Shown: in pieces, positions 48,240-60,139 of the stretch
Numbering within the stretch: the stretch's first letter is position 1
How the letters are laid out: each line of letters starts with the position of its first letter
Origin: Brachynemurus nebulosus
Taxonomy: Eukaryota > Arthropoda > Insecta > Neuroptera > Myrmeleontidae
DNA: 64,000 bases
Reading direction: 5' to 3'
Assembly: GCA_035578155.1 (NCBI GenBank)
Contig: JAPWDM010000016.1
Location: forward strand, 12,506,608-12,570,607
Notes under the pieces: generated by a model
Told to the model about the DNA's origin: nothing
Seen by the model: only the letters and a program-made list of their open reading frames with translations
Databases searched by the model: none
Made by a program: the position numbers and the translations under genes

Positions 48240-50163
48240 TATCTATACATATAATAAAGCTGTAACGGGACCGTGTCTGTACACGGAATATTTTTTTAAA
48301 ATTATACTGGTATACTGTAGATAGTTATCAATTTAGATATTAAAACAGCGTTTTTTTAAAATTTTTGTCTATCTGTCTGTCTGTTTACGCATCACGCAAA
48401 AACTACTGGACGAATTTTGATGAAATTTGGTGTGGCGATAACTTATTACCTGGGTCAATATCAAGGATAATTTTTACTCTAGGAAAATGTCTCATTCCTA
48501 CGTGAAAATACAAAAACTTTTTTGAACATGTCCACACATTACGTACCAACTCGATCTGGTGTTATTACCTGGGTCAATATAAGATACTTTTTACTACGGG
48601 AAAATGTCTCATTCCCATGGAAAAATACAAAAACCATTTTGAGCGTGTGTACGCATTACGCAAAAACTATTGAACGGATTTTGATGAAATTTGATCTGGT
48701 GATAACTTATTACCAGTATTAACACTTAGGATGCTTTTATTTTCGGGAAAATATATCCTTCCCTTGGGAAAATACAAAAACCATTTTGAGCATGCGCATG
48801 CATTACGCAAAACTATTTTTCTATGCAAATTCTTTATAACTAGCTGTATACCAACCAAATGGACTTTACCATCGGCAACATCTCAGGATGTCAGTCAGTG
48901 CTAAAGATTTGTTATTAAATAAGTTATTTACATTAATAGCCATAGTAACATATTTTTATATATCACTAACTTCAAAAATAAATAATTTCTATACAAATTT
49001 TCATCCCCTATTTAATCCACTTAAGGGACGAATTTTCAAAAGTCTTTTTTTAGTGCTCACCTACGTTACATAGGGAACTCCTGTGCAAAACTTCATTCTT
49101 CTAAAGCCAACAGTTTAGGCTGTGCGTTGTCTGTCGGTCAGTCAGTGTTAGAGACTTATTAAGTAGAATTATTATATACTTCTCATTGAATTTATGCGCG
49201 AATGACGTCGCGAGTGTACAGTTAGTGTCAAATATTATACTATTTCAACGCCTACTTTCTATTATAATTTTTTTGAATGTTTTACAAATATAACTTTCTG
49301 ATTGGTCTACAGCAGCGGTTTCCAAACTTTGTGCACTAACGCACCCCTTACCTCTCCTACCCCGCTCTGGAAAAAATTTATAAACAATTCGTAAATTACT
49401 TTCTTACTGAAAAGACTCACATTCTTGGCGGACGGGTCTATACGACACTTGAGAGGAAACCGTTGATCAGACACGTTATTCGATACTTACGCGCTAACAT
49501 GACTCTGACCGCTTGAGAATTGTTATTGTTAAAGTATTACCTACAGTAGGTAAATAATTTTACACGAATGAAACTGGAGGGCTTAATCAAAGGAGGTCAA
49601 AAATAAATTAATGAATACATGTTTCATGACTTTTTGAAAATTAATCCCATAAAGAGTAAAATAGGGAATAAACGCAAAAAAAATTGAGGAGCGGTCAAAC
49701 TTTACATTTTCAACACTTGCTGTTCTAGCTTCTACAACAATGAATCAGTTACTTTAGGAAATGTTCAAATATAATGCAAACAGACTTACAGGGGATGTTG
49801 GGATTTAAATTTTCCAATAGAAACAGGGAGGATACTTATTTAAAGTCTACAAAATATTAGGTATTTTAAAAATATATAATATTTGAAATTTTACTTCTAT
49901 ACCAAATTCATTGACACCTTCTTAAGAAGCTTACTTTAGATTTTTAGTTTATATCATATGCTTGAAGAAATGACCAATTAGTTTTTGGAAATTTTCAATT
50001 GTTCCTAGATAACTAGCCAAAGGGAGAAATTAAAAATAAAGGGGATTGATCAGTACGTTTATCAGTAAAATAGGGGCAAAATATTTTAGCAAACAACCTA
50101 AAAGAAATTACCTTTACTAAATTACGAAATTCACGCTTGCGACGCCGCGGGTAACAGCTAGTT
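48240..50163. mobile_element. Helentron-like element, family F3
   Basis: Begins near CTATACATATAATAAAGCTG, then CTGTCTGTCTGTTTACGCAT, and ends GACGCCGCGGGTAACAGCTA. Inside are two or three diverged repeats of a unit with GCAAAAACTACTGGACGAAT-type and GAAAATGTCTCATTCC words. An inner end-like GACGTCGCGAGTGTACAG lies at 49204. No Rep/helicase. At about 49316 CAGCGGTTTCCAAACTTT and an inverted partner at about 49463 suggest a further small hAT-like MITE. Confidence 0.55.
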
Positions 50164-51230
50164 TTGGGTTAAAAGTGAATGCAATCAGAAAAATTATTTA
50201 GAATGCATTACAAGGGAAGTGAGGTACATCAGAATAAAGCCCAACTCAAATTCTTCACATTTACCCCAGTTTGAAAATTTTTCATCACACTTTAGCGTTC
50301 ACAATTACCCTTTATTTAATGCAAGTTACCCATAGCTCAAATTTGTACAAAAAATCAGGGTTAAATCAAAATAACCAAAATCGTAGCACCAAATTTATTG
50401 CAAGCTAAAAATGATATTTTGATGATATTTTGTCATTTTATCATAATAAAAATCAAAAAATTACATGATTTTCACACAAAAACAAGAAAAATGAAACTTG
50501 TTTCAAGGAAATACATTTAGCTTACATGAATAAAAGACAATAATCTATTAAGCCTAATACTTTAAATAAAAAAAAAAACAATGGTGTTGTGTTAATCCTA
50601 TACTGTTCTTAGACACTCACAGAGCCATTGAAAACAAGTAATTTTTCTGTTTTTGTTAGTTGTTATTGGATAAGAGAGCACAGCATTGATTTCGTAGATT
50701 GATACACAAAACATATCGCTCTTTTACACAATTTTTTTTTTATTGTTTGTACAACGGAAGCTTGTACAATAATGTCATTATCATCTTCATTAACTTTTTC
50801 AACTCTGAACACTACTGAAATTTTTGACCAAATGGAGGGGCACTTGTGAATAATATTCATAATTATCCCACAATTTTAAAATCATGGGGTAATTGTGAAA
50901 TGGTAATAAATTGTCCAATTTCTTTAGCAATTAATAAGGAACCCTCTCGGGTATTAGACCACTTTATTAGAAGTACTTTTAACCATTTCTTACCTTTTGA
51001 AAAAAGAAACTGTATTTTTAAAAAAAAAACTTTTTTGAGGATTGGTCGAAGTAGGTACACAAAATTTTGCAAGGATTTTTTCAAAATAAAAAGAAAACTA
51101 CTAATGCTTGAAGAATTGTTATTAAATTTTAATAGCATATTAAAAAGGGACAGGAAAACATACTAAGAGTTATTTTTTAACAATATTAATGTAATTTTAG
51201 AAATTATAGGCGCCGTTCACATTTACCCCA
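50164..51230. other. Interior of the large pogo-like element, right side
   Basis: Several inverted and direct CACAWTTACCCC words. The open frame at 50846-51166 runs through one of them and is not credible as a gene. Confidence 0.4.
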
Positions 51231-51256
51231 ATTCACAATTACCCCGGTCAACCCTA

Positions 51257-51610
51257 TTAAAAATTGGTAGATTTTGTGCCGCTTTTAACGACTGGTAATA
51301 CTACATTAAACGTCCGGGCTATTTGATTATAAATAAGTACACACTCACATGCTTGAAAAGTAGGGGAAGGGCGAGTTATGGCGGTCGACTACTAACAATA
51401 AGCACTAGTGGGGGTACAGAAATTCTTAGAATTATATTCTCCTACAGCCCCGTAAGTGGACTCATAAAGAAAGTCTACTGTATATTGTTGGATTTTTAAA
51501 TAATGGTAGACAATTTTATTTACCGAGCTAAATAAGAAATAAATTAAGTAATCCTTCTCCTCGTTCTCTGTGTCGATTGTTATTTATGCCACTTGCAAAA
51601 TTAACCATAC
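51257..51610. other. Non-coding DNA with a TA-type transposon end
   Basis: GGACTCATAAAGAAAGTCTA then CTGTA at 51459-51483 is the inverted relative of the end at 38686. No gene. Confidence 0.35.
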
Positions 51611-51866
51611 ATATCGCGCGTACTCTTTCTCAACCTCGTATCTGAAAAGTCCGAATTTTTGGAAACACAAATAAAACGTATTTAAATCTGTGTTTTCATC
51701 ATTATGAACTTAAGATTTATGCTAATTACACCCTTTGATGTTGGCAACCTACATATATAAATATATATAGATAAGTATTTATATAAATACAATATTTAAT
51801 GTTTTTTGTGTGTCCTAAAACATGCAGTTTTTGATATACGAGGTTGAGAAAGAGTACGCGCGATAT
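51611..51866. mobile_element. MITE with 31-bp perfect inverted repeats
   Basis: ATATCGCGCGTACTCTTTCT and the next 11 bases at 51611-51641 recur inverted at 51836-51866. No TSD recognised; AT-rich interior. Confidence 0.6.
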
Positions 51867-52710
51867 AGTGTCCGAGCCTTTGTCAAACTCATTATTAAAG
51901 TATGAATAAAAATTTTCACATACCAACGTAGAGTTTTCCTTTCACATGGATAATAAAACTTAACATCTGATGTTGTATATCAACACCTGACATTTTTTTA
52001 TTATAGTTGATGATGGCTGTGGGCTTCATGACAACATCGCCGTGTCGGGTCGTAACTTCTTGCATTTTATCAGGAAATTCTGAACTTATGTAATTTATTT
52101 ATTTTTTGTCCTTCCATTTTCCAACTGTGATATATTTTCGCCTTTCTTTCGCAAAAACGAAAGACGAGATCCAGTGGCCACGCGTCTTATTTATAACTTG
52201 TTCCCCTCCCCACTGGACAACGTAAACATATCGTACTGTTCTGCTGTGATTGCTTTTCTATCGAGTATAGAAACTTCTTAGACACTTCACGCGATATTAC
52301 GTGATTGACCATAAAGTCGTATCACGCGGTATCGGGTGATCGGCAATGAACATGTTAATGATGACTCATGCTCAGTTGTATTTGAAATTGGGTATAGTAA
52401 ACCTTTCTAATGTTAACTAACACAATATTGTTGTAATAGATATGTAGCGGTGCGTACAAAAAAAAGGTTACATAATTTTTCAAAAATTCTGGTTCAGTTA
52501 TTCGTATTTATGAGTTGAGGAAGAAACAACCGAGCATGGATATCGGTTAGAAATGGGAAAAACACTATGAAACGTTTTGATCCAAACCGCCGATGGAAAA
52601 AACAGAGACTTAATTGCAATCTGCGAATGAAAATTTTTAAACAAACAGCAGCCATTATAGAATGACTGACAATCTTACATACACCGGTCAATTTAAACAT
52701 GCAAGGGTAC
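51867..52710. other. Non-coding DNA, nothing recognised
   Basis: A moderately GC-richer stretch (about 52140-52340) has no recognised gene. Confidence 0.35.
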
Positions 52711-53784
52711 AAAAATTAGGACAGAGCTGCAAATTGGTATGAATGTTCGGAACACCATTATAAATAAGTGTTGAAAAGTCTTCATCGATCCTGTACGAGG
52801 AAAAAATTTTATTCAAGGTCAAAGGTGTCAGAAATGGGGTTTTCGCGTTTTTCAGCAAAACGGTAAGTTTTATCATAAAATTAGATCAGACAAAAATTGT
52901 AGATCATATAATTTTCTATAAAAAATGTCTCAATACTTTTTTCCTGAGAGCCACCGTTTCTGAGATATAACTATTACAAAAATTGTAATCTTCATAACAT
53001 GCATACGTTTCCACGCCACCTGTGAGGCAGTGTACTTAGCGAGTTTTTTTAAAGGGTTTCCCCGGTAGGCCTATTCCACGGTCGATGGTGATCCTGTTTA
53101 AGTGAAAACTATTGAATAATAAAAAATATTAGTATTGGGAATGATGAAAGCGGTATAGATTTTAAAAAAAAGTGAGGGAAATTATTCGTCAGATTTATAA
53201 TCGTCTAATATTTCAGCTTCCTTTTCTTCTTGTTCTTCTCCTTCTTGTTCTTGTTCTTGTTTTTCTTCTTGTTCTTCTTATTGGGTGCAAGTAAATTGCC
53301 TCAATAGCGATGCATCACATGTCTCCTCGTTGGTATCATACGACTCTTCTTCTTTAGTGATTCAACATTAGAGCACGACTGGCCTTGACAACTAGTACAT
53401 GCAAGAGAACAAAACAATCCAACTTTTTTGCAGCCGCATTTTGCACTACATCTCTTTTTACAATTACAAAAAATTGTGTTGAGGAGTTTTTCCGGCGCAA
53501 GTGGGAGATTTTTTTATAATAGTTATATCTCAGAAACGGTGGCTCTTAGGAAAAAAAGTAGTGAGACATTTTTTGTAGATAAGTATATGATCTAAAATTT
53601 TTGTCTGACCTAATTTTGTGATAAAACTTACCGTTTTGCTGAAATACGCGAAAAACCTATTTTTGACACCTTTGACCTTGAATACAATTTTTTCCACGTC
53701 CAGAATCGATGAGGACTTTTCAACAATTATTTATAATGGTGTTTCGAACATTTGTACCAATTTTCAGCTCTCCCCTAATTTTTA
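52711..53784. mobile_element. Inverted-arm element with a coding remnant
   Basis: Arms of about 265 bp at 52711-52976 and 53517-53784 are inverted copies at roughly 85% identity (shared words CTTACCGTTTTGCTGAAA, TTTGACCTTGAATA and CAGAAACGGTGGCTCT). The core between them encodes a Cys-rich protein end on the minus strand. Confidence 0.75.
53182..53504 (-). pseudogene. CXC-type Cys-rich protein C terminus, decayed
   Basis: Minus-strand reading gives CNCKKRCSAKCGCKK, then GLFCSLACTSCQGQSCSN, a Cys-dense block like the CXC (tesmin/TSO1-like) segment found at the C terminus of some transposon-encoded proteins in insects. In another frame an acidic Glu/Gln-rich run (53218-53280) and ILDDYKSDE with a stop at 53182 follow. 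A frameshift between the two and a stop in the acidic part show decay. The upstream protein is missing. The element superfamily is not established. Confidence 0.55.
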
Positions 53785-56033
53785 TATCTTTACTACTATT
53801 TTTAGGGCTAAATTGATCGGATTAACATATTAATTTTAAATGTTACAAATTATTACGTTTACTTTTCTCAAATTACTGGCTCCAAAAAATAAATCAGTAA
53901 CTCCAGAATACCTATCGTTATCAATATTTTCAAACATTTAACAGGGCTAAAAGCAATTTTGAGCGTCGCAAACTATTAATTATCTTCTCAAAGGATTGCT
54001 GCAGTAATTTTCAATATCCGTAATTGTTCTTCTTTAACATTTTGTTTTGTTTTTGTATTTTTTTTGTTTTTGTATCAGATATTTTTCTTTAGACACTAAT
54101 TGTCTATAAAACAGATAACGGTTAAACTTTTTTATTTTTAAGGGGTAATTCAAGGTTAAAAGCTAAATAAAAGACACATTTTCAATAATTTTTTCTAAAG
54201 AAAGTTTGTACGCAATCAATTTGAAACCTTACACACATTATTAGGCATTCCTTTGACTATCAAAGAAAATTTTAATTTCCTTTTTTCCAATGACAATACA
54301 ATACGTAGTATCAAAGTCGAAGCTTCAAAAAAAAAAACATCTTTTGCGGCTGTCAGCACACAGCTTCAACGGGTCGTCAGAAATTAGAAAATTAAACGGG
54401 GTTTTGAAGAAAACCAATTTTCTGAGTTCCTAAACCTAAAATTACATAGATTTAAAAAGAAAATGAGAAACGGTTTTTGAAATAAAAAAAAAAAAAAATT
54501 GAAAAATTCCGGTTTTTTATTATTATTGTCTGTAAAAAAGAATTGAAATTTATAGACAGTGAATTTTTTAGGTTTAGACACTAAAAAATTTGTTACGCTT
54601 CCAACTGGCCCTTATCCGTTATAATTAATAGAGAGCTACAGGCTGCAGCATGACAGCCGATTTGAAAATATAGTTTTTAGTAAAACGCATTTAATAATTT
54701 TGTTGTAATTTTTTTGTATTAAAATCGATTAAATCCAAAAAAATTGGTTATATTTATCTAGTCCGCCATCCCAGGATCATACAGAAGCCCGGAAGTTTCC
54801 TCATATGGTTCTTCCCTCTCAGAAATCATTTGTTTAGCAGTCCGCGCCGTCCTAAATTTACCAGTGAAGTGTTTTTCCGAAATTTTAACATGTTCAAAGA
54901 TGCCCTCTTCTCCCTACTATCCTTAATTTTTCACACAAGAGGAAGAAAATGAATAAAAGGCGTATGTAGTACATTATGTACATAGACATGATGACTCCAA
55001 ATGCGACCTCATCTGAAAATAGATGTTCCTTACTAAATGCAGAACTGCTATTATACCGCACACAAAATTCGATGTACATCCCGTTTCATACTGAATTAAA
55101 AATATAAATACATATATTCGAACACACGCATATACAAACACACATAAAATAATTCGCGTCACTTACTATGTTCTCGATGCCAAAATTCAATCCATACATT
55201 TCAGTAACAGATAGAAAATTCATTTTAAACATTCGCAATATTCACATATCCCATTTTATTAGTGACCTTTATTAAAAAAGAAAAAAGTGCGATAAAATAT
55301 TAAAAGATTCAAACTATCAAGATCCCCAGCTAAATTTGTGCTTTACGAAACCGCGAATCACAAACAATTGTTAAATATAACGGCTATGTATTAATAGCAC
55401 GAAAATTATATTTGTATTATGAAGTAATATTATGTGAAAGTAAAAAAAAATAGTGTTTTCCACCAAACGATAATATGAGTGAATTTTGAATTTGAATTTT
55501 TTTTCTTTTGTGGATTTAATATATTTAAAATCAGGTAAATATTTTATTTTATTAGATAACAAAGTAACTGATAATATTTGTAAATAACTAACGCAGTTAC
55601 ATAATAGATTATAAGTGAACTTTTAGTTAGTGAAAAAAAAAATTATGTAATTTCTGAAACAGTTCCAAATCTTATTTTATTTAAATTTTATATTACTTTT
55701 CAGCTTACTTTATTTTGCAAATTTTCAGATAAAAACAATAGTTAAATTTGAAAAAATTTATCTAATTAAATTACATTATTTTATTTGATAAATTTGATAG
55801 ATAATTTAATTTAATATTATTAATAATTAATAATTATTTAACCATCTATTTTTATCTTCTTCTGCTACATACATATTTTCATTAGGCAATTGAAATTACA
55901 GATATTAAATGTAAATTGCATGACTTATTATTTAGGCAATTTTATAGTTTACTGTTTACATAATATATTACATAATTTAAATTACTATTTCATCCAAAAA
56001 ATAAATTATTATACGTTTTAGATTTAATACGAA
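53785..56033. other. AT-rich intergenic DNA
   Basis: No gene recognised on either strand in 2.2 kb. Short open frames are expected by chance at this length. Poly-T and TTTTTGT runs at 54040-54080. Confidence 0.45.
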
Positions 56034-56321
56034 ATGGTGAAACATACGCATATTGTACGAGGTGGCAGTAGCCATACTAGTTTAAGCAAGTTTTTCAAAG
56101 ATAATTGGCAATGTAAAGCTGTTACAACATTATGCGTTCAAATAAGTGTAGGTAATTTATCAGACAGTTGTAATATTAGCTTTTTTCATATTCTTTTTAT
56201 TGTTTTTTTGTTATTATTGCTCGTTTTGGTCAAAATTCATTCACTGCATTTCATGTTTAATACAAACAAATTGTTTAAGTCGGATGTAATGTTCATTAAA
56301 TTCGTTGATTGTTTGTTGTAA
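56034..56321 (+). CDS. Hypothetical 95-codon open frame
   Basis: ATG in fair context (CGAAATGG). The first 38 codons are compositionally normal (MVKHTHIVRGGSSHTSLSKF); the rest is low-complexity hydrophobic. Possible donor sites lie at 56146-56150 (GTAGGT, GTAATT), so it might be a short first coding exon. Splicing at AGT|GTAGGT would be in frame with the aquaporin exon at 59053, but nothing else supports that. It may equally be noise. Confidence 0.2.
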   Translation: MVKHTHIVRGGSSHTSLSKFFKDNWQCKAVTTLCVQISVGNLSDSCNISFFHILFIVFLLLLLVLVKIHSLHFMFNTNKLFKSDVMFIKFVDCLL

Positions 56322-56322
56322 T

Positions 56323-56540
56323 CAGGGCTGGATCTAGGAAAGGGCAGCGGGGGCACGTGCCCCCTGCAAGTATTTAGGGGCGCCAAAACGGTGAATTGGA
56401 TGTTGCTTGTTACTTGCTTTTTGCTGGAAAAAATTTGAAAAATATCGGTGCACCAAAATGTTTAATTTGGCGTTTTTCTCGAGGAGTGCGCCAACAGCAA
56501 AGTTTGCTTCCCCCTCGTAATAACTGTAGGTCCGGTCCTG
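56323..56540. mobile_element. hAT MITE with perfect 8-bp TSD
   Basis: GTTGTAAT at 56315-56322 and 56541-56548. Ends CAGGGCTGGATCTAGG and, inverted, CAGGACCGGACCTACA, the C/TAGRG-like hAT start. 218 bp, no transposase. Confidence 0.9.
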
Positions 56541-56548
56541 GTTGTAAT

Positions 56549-58298
56549 CCATACATAATTACATTTGATTGTGTTTATTTATTTGACCTACTCATCATCT
56601 CATAATAACAAAAACAATTTTGTCAACTACATACATAAATACAGTCGACCTTTGTTTTACGCGGTTTCCATTATACACATAAGGTTAACTTTTTATATCA
56701 TACTTCATGTTTTAAGTAACGCAAAGAGATGTGCGGGAGGATCTTCATACATTTGTTTAAGTTTTTGTGAGGATTGTAAAAATCGTTACATGAAATTTGA
56801 CGGCTGATAATGTTAGGATCGTGATAATTGCCACATGAAATTTATGTTTAAAAAAACAGCAATTACTTACAAATGACAACTTATTCCAGTTACCTTTGGA
56901 ACTTTTATTTTTATATATTTTATTATAACAGTACACTTTTATTTATAAAAGAAATAAATATAATAAAAGTTTAGTTAACCATTACTCGATTATCTGCCAG
57001 TTTTTGTGTAACATAGCGAATTTCCAAAGATTAGATATTGGCGGATCTCATATAATAACTTGTATTCACCTAAAGTAGTTTAGCTCTTTAACTTTTCAAA
57101 ATTGGTTGGATAGTTTATTTTTGGTGTTTTTGAGACCCCAGGACCCTGGCGGACTTCATATACCTAACATAACCTATATCCATACAAAATGGTTTTGTTC
57201 TTTAACATTGAACAAATTTTCAAAATCGGTGGTGACGTGTATCTAAAAAGTGAGTTAATTTTTATTTTGAAAATTTTAGTTAATTGTTATTGCAATGACA
57301 AAAACCATGTAGTATTTATCGTAAAGAAAATCAAATTTCTTAATTTTTCTCAAAAACTAGTTCACTTAGAGCAATGGTTAAAATTGGGTAGTCCTTTATG
57401 CTCTTTTCAATGGTTCAAGTTCTCTTAGGCCATAAGCTAATTAGAAATTGAGAAAAGCGCCTTTTGCTCCCTTCTTCAATTTTTTTCTAATTTGATAAAA
57501 AAGATTCAGGATAATAACATAGACTATCTTAATAAACTTCGTCTGCTAAAGATAAATTTTTCAATTGATTTTCTTGACAAGGTAGGTAATTTTTATACTT
57601 CTGCCCTACTTAATTTTCTATTAAAATTTATAGATATCTTGAAAGCTCCAAGCTTAGCGTACTACTAAATTCTGCACTTAGGAGGGCTATGGGTTGTACG
57701 AATAACCTATTTAAGAATTATAATTGAAAGTTATTTTTCAAGTATTATGAGAACTAATTGTAAACTGAAAATGTATCTATTATTTTTCGTTTCGATTGTT
57801 TCATTAAGCACCGTTTTCAAGAATAAAACTTGTGAGTGTTTTTTTGAAAAGTTTCCCTCCTTTTCAACTTAAATGAATTATCACATGATGTATTTATTGG
57901 TGCAGAGGCTGCGCAGAGGGTATAGAAAGTGTGCGACCGCACTTAACTTCGCGGCCATTTGGGAGGGGGGGGGGAGGCTAGCGCCTGCAAGAGAGCTAGT
58001 AAAACTTAATAAAAGGGGATTTATTTTGCTCGACGCCTATTTTTTTCGGAAAATTTAAAAAAAAGAGAAAAATATATTTTGGGAAAAAATTTTTGAAAAC
58101 TCAACAAAGGGAATCTCATAAAAGTCATTTTGCACACTTACCATTTTAATCTTGTGTCGCCTCTGTGTTTATACATGGTTTTTAATTACATGTTTGCTGA
58201 CTGTCAGTGTCTTTATTACTGCTTTATTGTTGATGTGCGTTATTCAACTGTGTAGAACTTTTTTTAAAGGTCGATTGTTACTGAATAATATTTGCTGT
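56549..58298. other. Intergenic DNA with repeat debris
   Basis: At 56641 ACAGTCGACCTTTGTTTTAC after TA recalls a Tigger/pogo end without a partner. The 57880-58030 stretch is G-rich (GGGAGGGGGGGGGAGG at 57960). No gene recognised; the open frame at 57189-57428 is probably chance. Confidence 0.4.
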
Positions 58299-58300
58299 TA

Positions 58301-58918
58301 CCGTAAAATTGGATAACTTTGGCCACCATGGGTAACTTTGGCCATTTTTCAATATTTGTTTTATTTATGCACGATTACGTTATAATAATACTTATGCACG
58401 GAATAGTATTTTTTACTGATTCTATAGATTATATTGGACTCGAAAAAAGTTATATACATAAAATAATTTAATTTTTAATACCTGAAAAAGTTTAAATAGA
58501 AAAATTTACGAAAAACCTGCAATTTTTACCTTCAAAAACTTCAAGGGCAGCTTGACATAAAACATAAAAAAGAAGTATTTTTATCATATTTTTATTTAAA
58601 AAAAAAAACTCAAAAAATATTTCAAACATACTTGGCTATTAAATCCACGGTCAAAGTAACCCATGCTCTGGCGTCTCTTTACGTTTTCTAAAAAAAGCAA
58701 CATGTGGCCAAAGTAACTCAACTTCGTCGTTTGACTTTGGCCACCCTTATTTAAAAAAAAAAATATTTAGAATGAATTTAGCTTCTTCTGCATTTCAAAG
58801 TTAAAAGTACTAATACAGACCCATAAAACGTAACTAGAAACAAAAATTAATATCATTTGGGGTAAAACTTATAACAGTGTAAAGTTCAAAAGTGGACCAA
58901 AGTCATCCAACTTTACGG
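58301..58918. mobile_element. TA-flanked MITE with doubled ends
   Basis: TA on both sides. Ends CCGTAAAATTGGATAACTTT and, inverted, CCGTAAAGTTGGATGACTTT, then GGCCACC or GGTCCAC. Inner copies of GTAACTTTGGCC, AAAGTAACCCATG and CTTTGGCCACC occur at 58330, 58650 and 58690-58745. Same design as the pogo-like ends at 27211 and 39803 with a different sequence. Confidence 0.75.
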
Positions 58919-59058
58919 TATATATGATAAGTACTGTTATTAATTGTTTTCTTACTTAAATATCCAGCATGTTGCTACATGGTACAAAACGTCGCATGAA
59001 AATTGTTCAAAAAATAATATTTATTTCAGCAAAAACTTTTATTTCATTTCAGAATCAA

Positions 59059-59781
59059 ATGACGCCATTAACTACACTGGCAATTTCAGTTCTGTTCATG
59101 ATAGCAACATCAGCGATTGCATCGTTCTGCCGAAAAATGGTCAAAAAATCAGTAGCTAGTGAATTTGCTCAAGAACTACTCAATGAAGCCATTGCCAGTG
59201 CTGAACTGTGTGCTGTCTGTTTTGAATTATCAATTAGTACGTTTAAATTCCACTTATTTCAAATAAAAGTTTAATAACAGAGTTGAATTTTCTCTCATTT
59301 AGTTGCTGATAATTATGGTATCCTCGCCTACGCCATCGGCCTCTTTTCCTTTACTATATGGTGGTCATATGATTGGCAGGATGCAACGGCGTGTACTTAT
59401 GCCCTCATAGAGGACATTGTTAAGGGAAATACAAACACACAAAATGCCTTTATGAAAATGGTGGCACAGATTGTTGGTGGTTGCTTAGTATTTAAATATG
59501 TACAATTTGTTTGGAATTTGGAATTATCCGAATTACATTCGGGAAAAGCCGACGATGACTGTACTGCTGATTTACAGGTAATTATACTGGGTTAGTGGCC
59601 ATAAAAAAATTGAGTGAAATTCATAACATTTTACAGTAGATTCCAGCAATTTATGGTGCGTTTGTTGAGGGATTTGCAACATGTATTTGTCGTATTGCAT
59701 CAAATGCTTTGGCAGACAATCTTAACACTACACTCGGAAAAATTATTGATGCGTTTATCGGTACAACAATGGTAGTTGCTG
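59059..59781 (+). CDS. Aquaporin, AQP12-like (unorthodox), exons 1-3 of a partial gene
   Basis: Membrane channel of the AQP11/12-like (superaquaporin) group, which in insects is thought to act on intracellular membranes; substrate uncertain. Coding exons: 59059-59236 (preceded by an acceptor AG at 59051-59052, so a 5' exon exists upstream; phase 1 donor GTACGT), 59303-59577 (phase 0 donor), 59640-59781 (phase 1 donor GTAAGT). Together 198 codons of an expected 260-280. Helix 1 is in MTPLTTLAISVLFMIATSAI; ELCAVCFEL is typical of the group. The first NPA box is replaced by the CTYA of DATACTYALIED (relatives have CPYT-like forms). Exon 3 carries GAFVEGFATCICRIASNAL, and the second NPA half should follow. 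I could not find its exon up to 64000, so intron 3 is longer than 4.2 kb or the gene is broken. Confidence 0.85.
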
Positions 59782-60139
59782 GTAAGTTATCCAATGAAAA
59801 ACAGTGAAATATAATATTATTTATAATTTTTGAGCTACTTTAACGATATTTGATTATTATGGAACAGATTCAGCGCTTTATAAACAATTCTTGTCTGTGG
59901 TTTCCGACTATGAGTATGTTTAAAACGAGCAAATACGAGTAGATTTTAGTTAGTTTGCATCCAGGGCCTACTTCGATTTAGTATCCTAAAAATTTTTTAT
60001 GTTTGTCGTAAGGATGTTTGTAGTAAGCTTCTTTACACACAGTCATGAGTAAAATACAAAATTTCGCACAGCTGTATGTAAAACAGCTTATCTAGACAGT
60101 ATTCTGTACAGTAAATAAACAATCAATAAGTATGTAGAT

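Larger units (their letters stand above)
39803..51256. mobile_element. Possible large pogo-like element swollen by insertions
   Basis: A 26-bp sequence starting TAGGGTTGACCGGGGTAATT at 39803-39828 recurs perfectly, inverted, at 51231-51256. Next to both ends are more TTCACAWTTACCCC words (39985; 50258, 50299, 50882, 51217), the doubled-end style of the pogo-like element at 27211. The 11.4-kb interior is almost all other elements. They may instead be single ends of two separate copies. Confidence 0.45.

Noticed and set aside
49314..49463. hAT-like CAGCGGTTTCCAAACTTT end with inverted partner CAACGGTTTCC
   Set aside because: Partner match is short and no 8-bp TSD was found, so it is only mentioned within the F3 element.
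50846..51166. 106-codon open frame
   Set aside because: Runs through a transposon end word (GGGGTAATTGTGAA) and has no domain; likely chance.
53218..53280. CTTCTTGTTCTT-rich tract as a microsatellite or CRISPR-like array
   Set aside because: Read on the minus strand it is the Glu/Gln-rich acidic tail of the decayed CXC-type protein; spacing is not array-like.
58944..59159. Alternative open frame over aquaporin exon 1
   Set aside because: The other frame gives the aquaporin helix and continues correctly through two spliced exons.
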